Both the position numbers and the translations under genes were made by a program. Of a stretch of 64,000 bases of DNA, positions 23,447 to 34,992 are shown piece after piece (within the stretch, counting starts at the first letter, position 1; each line of letters starts with the position of its first letter). The notes beneath the pieces were generated by a model. It saw nothing but the letters and a program-made list of their open reading frames with translations, was not told where the DNA came from and did no database searches. Location of the stretch: assembly GCA_021234155.1 (NCBI GenBank), contig JAJEKV010000040.1, forward strand, positions 6,101,278 through 6,165,277. The letters are read 5' to 3'. This DNA comes from Isoetes taiwanensis. Its lineage: Eukaryota > Streptophyta > Lycopodiopsida > Isoetales > Isoetaceae.

Positions 23447-25220
23447 ATACACCTACGGAACACATTAACTTCCCACGACATCCACTTAATGATTCTAGAC
23501 TAAAGAATAGAGAAAATGCCAAAAGTTTATAAGAATATCTTAACATTTCTCTCCAGTCGTAATCCATTCAAATACTGAAATACTCAATCGAGATTCATTT
23601 ATTGCATTCCCCCGGTAGTGAAAGGCATGATTGTGCCAGCTCTAAAATGGAGGACAAACATCAAAGACATGTTCATCACCTGCTAGATATTTGGTTAGCA
23701 TTCTGTTAGCATACAACTGACCAGTGTAGTTATAGCCACAATTGGATTTATTGTCACAGTAATATTCATGACACCAGAAAGCTTAACTGAAATTATTAGC
23801 TTTACTTGCAATAATACAAATGTTAATAGAGTAATAAATTAAAAGAAAAGAAATAGCTTCTAGGACGAAAGCACCAAATATTATGTCTGCATACTAATCA
23901 TTTTGATGTCATTTAACTTCTGCTAAACAAAACTAGATACCATGAATTGTATTATCTTTAGAAGGCCTTGATCAATTTGAAGCTCTATTTTCTTTGCGAT
24001 GTATTAGGTATGTAAAACTATTGTAGTTGGACTATATGATCAAGCTCCATATGAGTCTTTACTGGATTTATATCTTTTTTTTACTGCTTAAATAAATCAC
24101 TGGTATCAAAAAAACATCATCCAATTAAATAAAATACAAAGCCCTATGAGTTGTGCCCTTGATTTTAAAAATCAAACTTTAATTTTTCAAATAATAATTG
24201 ACACTCTATTCCGACGGTCAATGCTTGAAGCGATTCTCTTGGCAGAGATCTGATACAAACTATAATAAACAACTTTAATTTTGAGCAAAGGAGTAATTAA
24301 ATCCAGTCGGGCTCAAATCTATCAAGAGTTCTTTATCTTGTCTTCTCAACAAAGATCTTAGATAATCACGGTTTGGCTCGTTCATGGCGATTGGTTCCAC
24401 TCTGTTGTGGCACCTTTATGGCCTCCTTCTGGATTGCCAGCCTATGCAATAGCGTAAACAAGGCAAAGGATTTGAACTCAGAAATCTAAAGGCTTAATGA
24501 CTTGAGAAAGCATGCATAAGGATTTTGTCTCCTTATATAAAGAAAAAAGGTACCTTGTCAGAAGAATCTTTAATCGATAAGAAATTTTCTGACGGGTAAT
24601 CGAACTAACTAAAATATCAGAATTCGCTATTGATAGATGATTCCGGCCTTTTTAGGCGATGATCGGCTGAACATGATGATTTTCGAAAAGGCTGCTTCGT
24701 GATCCAAGACCTTGAATTGACTGTAAGTGACATGACCCTGTCATCAGCCATATCATTAATAATAAGTATATTTCAAGGTCCTTATCATGACTAGTAAGTA
24801 CCTTTTATGTTCCATTTGGATAGAGGGGTCGGACAAGGCTGTCCTTTGGCGATGGGCGATGGGCGATGTCAACAGGGATAAAGCGATATCAGGTAAGTGC
24901 ATTCCTGGTGATTATAGATTGTAGATTAGGTAAATACAGTAACTGTGCCCTCGGGTAAGAGGAAGGTTTTCGATCGTCGGGATATGAATATGTTCTTGGA
25001 TTAATGTCTCAAAGCAATATGTGAAAACAAAAAAGGTAATAGGTCAAGCAGGGGGGTACCACTATGATCCAAGATTAGAGATTGAATCATAAGAGTAAGT
25101 CGTAAACTCACATGCACAGAAAGCATGGGCGAAAGGAAATCGAGATTCCGGCATTCGGTGATTTCAAATTACAGAACCGTTACAAAAAAAGGGGGAAAAA
25201 GAAAAAGAGAAGGGGGGGGG

Positions 25221-25250
25221 TATTTAAGTTATTTAAGTTATTTAAGTTAT
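25221..25250 (+). repeat. 10-bp tandem repeat TATTTAAGTT x3
   Basis: Three consecutive TATTTAAGTT units follow a G tract, inside the long 5' part of the LINE-bearing insertion. Confidence 0.8.
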
Positions 25251-25753
25251 TCATTTTAATACAACATAATATTAATTAAAGCTGGTAGAGAACCGAATTT
25301 ACATATTTATTTGAATTGCTAAAAGAATGGGAGACGTGGCAAATCGAGGGGGATTGTGAGAAATATAAATCGAATTTAAAATATAGGGAATTAACACCTA
25401 CGATCGGTCCGACGTGTCATCGTAATCATCACAATCATGAGACCTAGGGGAAGGGAAATAATGAATTATGGATTATGGATTAAGGGAGGACATAGTACAG
25501 GTGTCAGTGTAACAGGTAGTAGACAGGTGGCGGATACACGCATACGAAAATAAGAAGGACAGGATAAGACGAGACTGGCAATTAAGACAGACAGGCGTAA
25601 TAAAGAAGCGGGAATTTAGATAGATTTTGTAACCCTAAAAGGTATAACAAGGAGAAGACGAAGAGTGAAGCTCCGCCTCCTAGTTTTCTTTATTCTTCGA
25701 GCTCCAACTTCAGTACAGCGCTCGACCCGGCTCCGGCAGATTCCAGAATTAGA

Positions 25754-26269
25754 ATGGATAAAGGGAAGAAGATCAGTAGCGATGGCGACGGGGATAGGCA
25801 GCCAACTAGAAAGCGCCCGAGATCGGGGGTTCCGGGCAATCTCACCGTGCCATGGAACCCAGACCTTGAAGATCTAAACCCGTGGTGCATTTGTGAGCCG
25901 GAATGCATATGTTTACATAAAGGTCTGGCGTCATGCATAAGCTGTGGGCGCGTCCATTGCCTGTTCTGTGATCGTATTCACCATGCGCAGTCGATGAAGG
26001 ATGCAGGTTATAACCTTGGACTTTTGGGAGTGCTTGGAGTTCTAGCAGACAGAGTGATGCAATGCTTTAATAGGCTACAAATGCATGCAGCAATACAGAA
26101 GTCTTCCAGCTACCAGCATAATCTCATGATAGCCGACTACGGCAAGGTCTGCATATTCTGTTGTGAGAAAAATCCAGTGGATTTTATATGCCAGGCTTAT
26201 ATGCATAGAAATTTGGAAAAGGTCAAGAAGATAGGAGAGCCTTCGACAGAAAAGAAGCAGAAGAAGTGA
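25754..26269 (+). CDS. intact 171-aa Cys/His-rich zinc-finger-like protein
   Basis: An uninterrupted 171-codon frame with ATG at 25754 lies between a 5'-UTR-like stretch (about 25630-25753) and a 3'-UTR-like AT-rich stretch (26270-26760). After a basic N terminus (MDKGKKISSDGDGDRQPTRK) comes WCICEPECICLHKGLASC, then ISCGRVHCLFCDRIHHAQ: Cys pairs and an HH pair spaced like a B-box or PLATZ-type zinc finger (H-x5-C-x2-C-x4-C-x2-C-x3-HH). A second Cys cluster, CIFCCEKNPVDFIC, sits near residue 135, followed by a Lys-rich C terminus. I cannot name the family. It lies within the LINE-bearing insertion, so it could be a host gene captured by the LINE, an extra LINE ORF, or an older retrocopy. No poly(A) tract follows it. 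Confidence 0.55.
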   Translation: MDKGKKISSDGDGDRQPTRKRPRSGVPGNLTVPWNPDLEDLNPWCICEPECICLHKGLASCISCGRVHCLFCDRIHHAQSMKDAGYNLGLLGVLGVLADRVMQCFNRLQMHAAIQKSSSYQHNLMIADYGKVCIFCCEKNPVDFICQAYMHRNLEKVKKIGEPSTEKKQKK

Positions 26270-27232
26270 ATACATGGAAGAAAGCAGCAAGGAAAAGATG
26301 GAAAGAAGGGGAAAAGTGGAAGGGGTTGGAGGTGGATAGGATATAACCTTAAGTTTTTGTTTTCTTACTGTTTTGTTTTTTCTTTTGAAGCAATCCTCTT
26401 TAGCTTATGTTTTCATAGGTGGTCTCTGTCAATTGCTAATATGGGTAACCCGTAGCAGCCCTTGGTTGAATATAATTGTTTAACTGAAGTGGATGAAGTC
26501 TTGCAGAAGAGATAAACTGTATTTCTTGAGAAATACCATGCTTTAAACACGGCTGAATACGCCAATGTTATCTGAATATGCCAATGTTTGTTTTGAGAAT
26601 TTTGAATGGAAAATTGAAATGACGGATGTTACTTGTAAAGCAGCTTTATTGTGTAGCTTAAAGTGCCTGCTTTTGATGTGAATCGCTTCTGATCTAAAGT
26701 ATTATACTCTATAACGAAAATGAACAACTAGTTGTGGAAGTGCGGATACCTGCATACATTCATGTTATGACCATGCAACAAAACACTTCGGGTGACATAT
26801 GATAACAGGAGGAAGAGCCTCAGGAGATACACTTTGACCGGTACCACCCGTGGACATATACAGGGTAAGTCGGTATACTAGACAATAACAGGATATATTC
26901 AACAACAAAAGGAAGATGATAACAGGCAAATCAAAGGGAGATGGACCATATCACGGTAGAAACCGAATCTGAACGCAGAAAAGGGTGGCGAATATGTCGA
27001 AGTCGGGAAAAACACAGGACAAGGGGTGACAGGTAAGCAAATATATAGACAATAAAACGATGCCATGTTGGACGAATAAACGGACAGAAAAGACAGAAAA
27101 TTGGAGAAGAGTGGACGATAGGCGGACGACAAGACGACAACATATCGAGGGAACACACTTCATAAAGGTAAAACTGGACCATTGAAAGTGCAAAACAAAA
27201 AGGCTACGAGATCCTCAGAGTAAAAGGTGGAC

Positions 27233-27501
27233 GGGGCAAGCTACGGGACAGAGAGGCTAAGCCTCCGCCGTACACTAGGATAGCGAGGGCTACACCCACC
27301 AACTGGTAACCCGGACCACTAAAAACTCGTTGACGCCAGGAGAGCAAAATATGACTTTTAGCGGGGTATGAAGAATACCCCATTTGACAAAAATTGTCAA
27401 AAAGGAGAATGGGGCAAATTATGGACTGAGGGGTATAACCCCCGCCATAGGCCAGGATAGCGTGGGCTCGATCCCCAACTGGTTCCCAGATCACCAAAAT
27501 G
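27233..27501 (+). repeat. two diverged ~95-bp repeats in the LINE 5' region
   Basis: About 27233-27330 and 27409-27501 align over GGGGCAA...AGGATAGCG.GGGCT...CCAACTGGT...CACTAAAA/CACCAAAA with many substitutions. They may be monomers of a LINE 5' UTR promoter array. Each contains a short self-complementary stretch (AGGCTAAGCCT in the first, GGGGTATAACCCC in the second). Confidence 0.5.
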
Positions 27502-27896
27502 ACAGAAATACAGAAATACAAAAGTACAGAAATACATAAATGCAGAAGTACAGAAAGGACGGAATGTTGAGTCACATAAATACATAATTAATGCGGGTAG
27601 GCAACTACCGAACTAATCGGCTCAGAAAGGATAGCCTTCGGCCTTCGGCCAACCGACGAAGAAGAAATATGACAGTATCAGGGAGAGAGGATCGAATAAT
27701 AATAAAAAGAGACGGGCGGAATAATTATGGACATTTTAATTTCAAATGAAAATACCATTTAGAAGAAGGTAATATATACCCTTAAGGCGGTATTACGGCT
27801 ACCTTACCAGAGGGAGTCTAGCACGGTTGCACTGCCCAAAGCCACCGCAGAGTTTTCTCACATACAGAAGCTATGGCCGACAGTACCAACAGCAGC

Positions 27897-28276
27897 CAGC
27901 AAAGTAAAGTAAAGTAAAGTAAATTTATTCACTATCTCATAGAGACCCTACGGTCTAGGAGACGAAAAATAAAAAACAAACATAAAGGTGCTACAAAATG
28001 AGCGACAAATCAGTCCATCGCTGCAGAGAAACCTCAGAACTTGCCATATCTCCTCAAGGAGAGATGCAAGCGACTGCGAGCGTAACTGAAAAACTGTATA
28101 TACATTTCGAAGATCCGATTCTTTCAATCCATGGCGATCTCTTATGGCTGCGTACGCTGGACAGGCAATAAGAAAATGGTGTTCATCTTCCACTTCTTGT
28201 GAGCCGCAAACTTCACATGTTCTCTGGTCCCTAGGTAACAAGGTAGCCATCTCGAATATGGACATGAGGTTAGGAG
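27897..28276 (-). pseudogene. 5'-truncated LINE fragment, inverted inside the larger LINE
   Basis: The minus strand from about 28276 reads NLMSIFEMATLLPRDQRTCE, then VCGSQEVEDEHHFLIACPAY, a C-terminal zinc knuckle very similar in layout to that of the plus-strand LINE (VEDENHMVNNCPIYGDIRDR at about 32800-32860). It ends in a stop near 27948 and a TTTAC-type tail (AAAGTAAAGTAAAG on plus, about 27900-27920). This is a short related copy, inserted in opposite orientation just upstream of ORF1. Confidence 0.75.
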
Positions 28277-28790
28277 GGGTGGAGAGGACGAACGAGGAAA
28301 TGCAGCGCAAAATGGAAAGAGAAAAAAAACAAAAATTCTACAAAGGTTGGTTGAATTAGAGAAATCAAATGTTGATTTGGATGCATGGGAGTCATTTGAT
28401 AGGATAAAGCCACATATAATGGAATATGAGGAGCAGAGTAAAATTAAACATGATGTTAGGTTAATTGGGGTAGCGGAGAGACCTAACGAGGATATATATT
28501 GAGTTACTGCAGAAGTGATAGAGACAGTGTTCAAGGAACACAGGAGCATCATTGTCAAGGCATTACGGTCAGGTCAATGGAGAGGGAGATTGAGACACAC
28601 AAACCTGACACTGAGGGACTTGGCAACCAAAGAAAGAATTTTGCGGATGCAATCCAGATTGAGGAATGGAATCAAAGTACAGGAGTCCCTAACAGTAATG
28701 CAGCGTCAAGGGCTGCACAGGGAGCTAGCCAAAGCCAGGGAGCTGAACCAAGCAGGGATACAGGCGGGGGTCAGGAATGGCAAAGTCTAG
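28277..28790 (+). pseudogene. LINE ORF1 (RRM/L1-ORF1p-like), one internal stop
   Basis: Frame ending with TAG at 28788-28790. It contains LVELEKSNVDLDAWESFDRI, then KHDVRLIGVAERPNEDIY, an in-frame TGA at 28500, and TAEVIETVFKEHRSIIVKAL, then LRDLATKERILRMQSRLRNG and LHRELAKARELNQAG. The order (short coiled coil, V.R.IGV.E..NED, basic segment, E.R..L...R) matches the nucleic-acid-binding ORF1 proteins of L1-like LINEs. The start is not clear because of an A-rich frameshift near 28325. It would coat LINE RNA. Confidence 0.6.
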
Positions 28791-31700
28791 GGTAAGAGAA
28801 CAGGCTACCCAATCGCAAGAACAGAATGTGGGAACACAGGGAGTAGCAAAATTAACAGAATTGGAGAAGGAAAACATAAACCCCCTGATGACAATACAAC
28901 AGGGGCAGGAGGGCAGATTGCTGGGGGGAGCGCTAAGAGCGATGACGTTAGAAGGGAATCAGAACAGAGGGGCAGAAAGAAGTGGAAGCGGGGGAAACAA
29001 AGACCGAACAATGCAAGCAGGGTTTGGGGGCCCAACCCCGACAATGAAGACCAGAGGAAGACCAAGAAGAGCAGGCAATGGGACAGAAGGCACGGAGACC
29101 CCGAAAGAACAACCTCGAGGGAAGAGACGCTGACAATATGGTATTGGAACTGTACCGGGTACCTGTGGGATGACGGAGAGAGACTAGAAGGTGCCCACAA
29201 AGGTGTTCACAGCTGCGACATAATATGTCTGGTAGAGACATGGGAGCATAACGTCAATAGGCTGCCAGAGGAAGAAGGATACCAGCTGTTCACATGTTGG
29301 AAAGACAAGGATTTCAAGATAGGGAGGGGAAGTGCAGGCCTGGCCTGTTATGTAAAGAATAGTATAGCTAACAGCGCATGTATATTACATTCAGATATCA
29401 ATAAAAGATACATGGTGTTGAGCGTCCAATTGCAAAACAAACAAGACATATTTCTGATAATTGCATATTATCCGCCAAACAGTGACAAGCTAGAGTTGCT
29501 GGACCTAGGGGAAAGTATGATGAAATGGAAAGAACAGGGGCCAATAATACTAGTAGGGGATTTAAATGCCAGAACCAGACAACAACAGGCACAAAGCACG
29601 AACATTGATGAAAAAGATGGTCAGATAATATACTCAGCAAGAACACAGGAATGGCAGAGAGATACAGAGGGTAAGGCAGAGGTCAACGCTAAAGGCAAAT
29701 TGCTGTTGGAAGTCTGCACTGCAACAGGGGTACTCATAGCTAATGGAGTAAAAAAGTGGAGGGGATCAGGGAGCTTTCCGAGTCAGAATACACATGGCAA
29801 GAGCATAGTAGATTATGTAATTTTGAACGATCAAGCAGTAGAAAGAGTAGTAGGATTAATGCTACAGGACTGGCCGACTGGAAAAAGGGAAAGTCATAGA
29901 CCGATCAAATTAACACTCAAAGGGGGTGGGACGACACAGATCGATAACATAGAGGAAAGGGAGGAAAAGAAAGCGTGGGTTAGGATCCAATTTCAAGAAA
30001 AATATACAGATACATTCATACAAGCAGTCGGGGAGGAAATGGGGAAATGGAAATGGGGAAAAAACAATGTTTAAATTGAAACGCACTATGTCCACACATT
30101 ACTATCTATTGTGGTATGAATGTATACCACCTAGAAATTTGTTTGGAAGAAACTATGGACTACAAAAAATAAATACATTATAAATTTTGAAAAAGTCAAG
30201 GTTGGATACTTACATGGCCATCTCGGTATACAGAAGTCTATAGCGAGCCGGCAGAGCAAATAAGAGCATGTATATAAGGCAAGAATGAGCTTCAGTGAGA
30301 CAATGTCAAAATATGTTGAATTTTTTACAATTTTGTTCATAATCCTGTAATGATTTTGAAAAGTTTAAATATAATACCTTTTTGGCACTCTAGTAGACTT
30401 GTTGTTTTTTTTCAATGTCTATTTTTTTTAGTCCTTGAAAATGTTACTATTTCTCAAACCAAACTAGGGGGCCAAAAAGGGGTATCAAATTTTTTTTAAT
30501 GGAAGCTGAGTTCAAATCCCCCCTCAAAAATGGTGCCTAAAATATTCAAATTGTCACACATGTCACAACTATACCGAGAAAATGGACCTTTTTTGGGGAA
30601 TTTTAGGGAATCTTTCAAAGATTCCTTTTAAAGTGCGTTTGGAGTAAATTAGTGCGTTTCATTTTAAACTTTGTTAAAACACAATGCGAATGACAATGGT
30701 AATACACTCAATGACATCATGGTGAGAGTAGCAACAGAGGTGTTTGGGAAAAAGAACAGAACTAGAAAGAACAAGGCCTTCAAAGCATCAGTATGGTACG
30801 ATGACGAGTGCAGAGAGCAAAAAAGAAAAACCAAAGAGCATATAGGGAAGGAGACATACCAGACAGAAAAAGCAGCAGCATACATAAGACTACTGAAGAT
30901 AAAACGGAATAATAGCCTACTGCAACACCAATGGTATATGGCAAAATTGTTGAAGAAACAGCTCCGAAGATTTTGGAGGGGATTCAAAAGGAAGGGAGGG
31001 GATAATATGGAAACAGGGAATGAGCAGGACAGTATTGGAACAACAGGATGGGAGAAATACCTGGAGAAATTATATAAGACAGGGGCACCCCCTGTATCAA
31101 TACCAATGTTGCAGGATTCGGACAAACCATGCTTCAACATGCAAGAGGTAATGGTAGCCCTAAACAGGATGGATAACCACAAAGCCCCGGATCTATACGG
31201 TCTGACCGTGGAATTACTGAAATGTGCTGAGACAGAAATTGGCAGACAGGTCACAGACATTTTTAACGGCATCATATATACAGGGCTTCCAGACAGATGG
31301 ACATACAATAGAGTCATACCTCTGCATAAGGCAGGAAGCAGGCAAGATCCAGGAAACTATAGAACAATAATGGTGAGTTCCATCTTCGCAAAATGGTTCG
31401 GAAAGGCACTGGATAACAAATTAAAGAAATGGGTAGAAAAAGGAAACATGAGAGCACAAGGGCAAGCAGGATTCAGGCCGGAACACTCAACCACCGACCA
31501 TCTAGTAACCCTTCGTATATTAATAGAACAGAATAAAGCACAGGGAAGAAAGATCATCTGCTGCTTTGTAGATTTCAGGAAAGCATTCGACACAGTTCTG
31601 AGGGAGAAGCTATTGCAAAGGTTGATGGACATGCAAGCCCCAAGAAACATGGTAGGATCGATTGCAAGACTATACCATAGGGTATATGCCAAGATAGAGC

Positions 31701-33000
31701 AAGAAGGACATCCAATAAACTGTGACACAGGCGTTAAACAGGGCTGCCCGCTATCACCAACTCTATTTGGAATATACATAGATGCTTTGCAGGGCTACAT
31801 AGCAGAACAGCAAGAGGAACAATACGCCCCTACGTTAGGAGACACGAAGGTACCGATTATGCTATATGCTGATGATCTGAGTATGATGGCCACAAAAGAT
31901 AAGGGGATGCACAGACTGCTAAAAATTCTAGAACAATTCTGTGAAGAAACCGGGCTGACGGTAAATCTAGCAAAAACTACGATAGTCATCTTTGGCCATA
32001 AGAACAGGCATAGACCCTTCAGATATAAAGAAAAAGAAATAGAGAAAGCAACGGAATACAAATATCTAGGGTACGATACGCATGGCACAGGGAAGTGGGC
32101 CAAGGGGGCAGACACCAGATTTCAATCAGTAGAATAATTGACTGGGACATCAAATGTTACTTATTCAGTGCAGTAGTAGCCACTACTCAATTATATGGGG
32201 CAGAAACCTGGGGGCCAGGCCTAACAGACAGAAAATGGGAAAAACAGGAAGGAATCCTTAGGCAGTGGCACAGACAGGAATTTAAAGTAAGGACAAATAC
32301 GCCACTGACAATCATAGTCCTCGAAACAGGGCAAAAACCAATGGAGGTGAGAGCATGGAAGAGAACCATAAGGTACCTGATTAGGGACAATGCAGGAGAC
32401 CTTCAGGGGAAATTGTCTAGTATTGCAATCACCGAGTCAGCAAAATCACACATCCTCATAGGCAGCGGATGGTTTAAAGATGTGGCAAATTGGACCAGAG
32501 AGATGGGATTAAACCTGAGCGACCTAATAAATGAAGGGCAGTGGAATGAGGAGTGGGCAGACAGGGCCACAAGAGCATGGCTGCAAAAACAGACAGGACC
32601 CAAGACAACCTGGCTTATAACAGTTTTCAACCCGGATCAGCAAGTAGGACACCAGATGTATCGGGATAACATACTAGGAAAAACCAGAAGAGATATCTTG
32701 GCTAGATTCAGGATGGGGAGTCATAATCTGGGAATCGAAAAAGACAGGTGGAGAGGAATAGACAAGGAGGATCGGATATGCAGAATATATGACAATAGGA
32801 GAGTAGAGGATGAGAACCACATGGTTAATAATTGCCCCATATACGGAGACATCAGAGACAGGTACAGAAATATAAGATGGGGGGAACCGGCATATATTCT
32901 GATGACAATAACAGAATCCCTTCGAGACCTGGCAGATGCGATCCAGGGAATGATGACCAGACACAAAGAATTACACAGTGAAAGAGGGTTTGTAATATAA
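28791..33000 (+). pseudogene. LINE ORF2: endonuclease-RT-zinc knuckle, split by an insertion
   Basis: The frame opens directly after the ORF1 TAG and has no obvious ATG start. A basic linker leads to the endonuclease (TIWYWNCTGYLWDDGE at about 29133, LVETWEHN, ILVGDLNAR at about 29550, HGKSIVDYVILND at about 29790, ESHRPIKL). At 30070-30675 a TIR element interrupts it. The RT follows (NHKAPDLYGLTVELLK, AGFRPEHSTTDHLV, CCFVDFRKAFDTV, GCPLSPTLFGIYIDAL, LYADDLSMM at about 31865, EYKYLGYD). A frameshift near 32130 precedes the C-terminal part (LFSAVVATTQLYGAETWGPG, then RICRIYDNRRVEDENHMVNN). The catalytic YADD is intact. Apart from the insertion and one frameshift the gene is well preserved, so the copy is fairly young. 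Confidence 0.85.
30070..30675. mobile_element. 606-bp TIR element inserted in LINE ORF2 (MULE-like)
   Basis: The insertion is AT-rich, unlike ORF2. Its ends carry an inverted repeat AAACGCACTA extended to TTTAAAWTGAAACGCACTA (left start 30070; the right arm lies about 7 bp inside the end). It is flanked by an 11-bp near-duplication AAAA[A/C]ACAATG (30059-30069 and 30676-30686). Removing the element and one TSD copy keeps the ORF2 reading frame, which supports these limits. A 9-11-bp TSD suggests a Mutator-like MITE. It has no transposase. Confidence 0.7.
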
Positions 33001-33261
33001 TTCGCACAAAAGCGGATCATAAACCCCATACAAATTGTTCAGTTAAAAGCTGATTGATAACGACGCATCACTGCACGGCCACGAAGCCGAAGTAAAGCGG
33101 GATGCTGGTAATAATAGGAAAAAGTCAGCCTTCAAAAAAGGCTACATCATAACAGCGTGATGTGCTAGTAGCGCCCTTTTAGGGAGCTCGCCCATGCTAC
33201 ACAAGTCCAGGGGCCTCACGGCACAAGGGACATTAATGTATATTCTATTGTATTCTATTCT
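33001..33261 (+). other. LINE 3' UTR and TATTC-type tail
   Basis: Non-coding 260 bp after the ORF2 stop, ending in irregular TATTC repeats instead of poly(A). It is followed immediately by unit 2 sequence. Confidence 0.65.
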
Positions 33262-33270
33262 ATTTTCTGC

Positions 33271-34160
33271 AAAAATTCAGGAGAGGCTTCACTACCCGTA
33301 CAAGGCTTTAGTACAAAAACATTAAAAACGGGATGTACATTAGTCTATTTTCCATATAAAAACAAGCCATAGGCATTCTCGCCGACCTTATTATCAATTT
33401 GAAATGGACCATAATACCTGAAAGCCAGTTTCACGTACCTATTACCTATTTTCCATATGCATTTCTTAGGAAGATATATTCAAAACCATCGACCTTTTAT
33501 ATTGTCTAACTTCCTTTGTTTCTTTGCAAGTTAAAAAATCATAGCTTTTTACTTTTTTGAATCCGAGACTTTACTTCTTGTAGAATGTCTGTAAAAAGGA
33601 ATTCTTTGAGTGATAGAATGAACGGTGATATTGTAATTAAACTTCAAGAGATGAAGTACTCTTCCCATTGACTTTGTCTTTCTGCAACATAAGTCCGCAA
33701 CATATCATCCATAGCATGGTAATCTTGACCAAAATCTACTAAGGCTTGTCAATTTTTCCCGAATAAAGTGAGCCTATTTAGACAACCTCTCTACCACTGT
33801 CTAGGTTTGGCCATCCTTATAAGTTAATTTTAATAATACCTGGATGAAGTCTATAGTGATGTGCTTTCAAAGTTTCTTAGAAATTGGTAAAAGGCTGGAT
33901 TGATCCCATAGTCTTGCAAGTAGAGGCCTTCATTTGTTGTCAAACTATACGAGCTTCTACATTTTTCTTACCTACATATTGCTTAACAGTCCTTTCAAGT
34001 TTAGGCCAATAAAAATGTCTCTTCGCAGTGGCAAGTGTGGTTTGGATCCCTCCATGTCCATAATATGAAGGTTCATACATTCTTGTATGATCTATATGCC
34101 TGAGTAACATATACATGATCCGTGTATAAAGTTAAACCATTATAAACCATGCACTTTGCA
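33271..34160 (-). pseudogene. Ty3/gypsy integrase C-terminal half, unit 2
   Basis: Counterpart of 19728-20420. It carries the same GPY/F region but with an internal ~75-bp deletion: the sequence jumps from GGTAATCTTG straight to ACCAAAATCTACTAAGG at about 33727, removing the segment that encodes the SSDGW part in unit 1. It cannot encode a functional integrase. Confidence 0.7.
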
Positions 34161-34877
34161 AGATTGTCTTTGTCATTTTCTAGATTACTCTAGAATGGGA
34201 ATGGTCGAATCATTATGGCGATCTTGTTGGTAGAGTTAGGCCATTTTTGAAAGTATTCTGCAAGATTATCTCTGCCTTCCCTCTCTAGTATGCTTAAAAG
34301 TTCCACAACTTTGTCTCCTTCCTTTTTCAAAATGAAGCTCCCAGGATCATTTATACCCTCAAGTACCATCTACCTACGAGTACTTAAGCAACATTGGGTT
34401 TAAACATCGCAAGGGCGAATATTGTCTCCCCCATCTTGGAGATTTATAATGCTCCAAATTGCTTGCTTGAATCATCTCTAAATGCTTTGCATGGAAAATG
34501 TTCAAATTGGTAGCAAATGTCTTTGTTTTTGTTCCATCCAAAGCTCCACTCGAATGCCATCATCAACTCCCTATCACACATTAACATTCATTTAATTTAT
34601 CAATTTTCAAACCATGATTGGTTGGTAGTATATGCCTTTAGACACCTAGTATATGCCCATAAATCCTCAAGCTTCGCCTCTAGAATCTACACCTAGTTTA
34701 GTCTTGTCGCATAGGAATCAACTTTGAATTTCTGCCAAGTACTATGGCACTTGCACGTCCGTGGACATTTAAAATGCTTCAAAATGCCTATTCAATGATT
34801 TGGCTGAAAATTTCCTGGGCCAATGTTGCATTCGCCATCGTAGTTGCTCTCAAGTAGCCTGGATGCCAGCAATTGGT

Positions 34878-34992
34878 CCAGGGAAGTCATTTAGACAATT
34901 GATGCAATCTAATGCTGGAGATCATATATATACAAGATTTTAAATCTCCAGGGAAGTCATTTAGACAATTGATGCAATCTAATGCTGGAGAT
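34878..34992 (+). repeat. 45-bp direct repeat, 70-bp period (unit 2 only)
   Basis: CCAGGGAAGTCATTTAGACA plus the following 25 bp occurs at 34878-34922 and 34948-34992. Unit 1 has a single copy (about 21440-21484), so this arose after the tandem duplication. Confidence 0.8.

Larger units (their letters stand above)
24818..33261 (+). mobile_element. 8.4-kb insertion carrying a LINE, in duplication unit 2
   Basis: Comparison with unit 1 defines the site: TATGTTCCATTTTCTGC is split, with ATTT on each side (24814-24817 and 33262-33265), a possible short TSD. The right end is a TATTC-type tail (TATTCTATTGTATTCTATTC), typical of some non-LTR elements. The first bases (24818-24860) encode a stray LINE RT motif (RGVGQGCPLA), so the left part may be a separate fragment. 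From about 25000 on, the plus strand has the purine-rich, CAG-rich composition of the LINE coding region. Confidence 0.7.
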
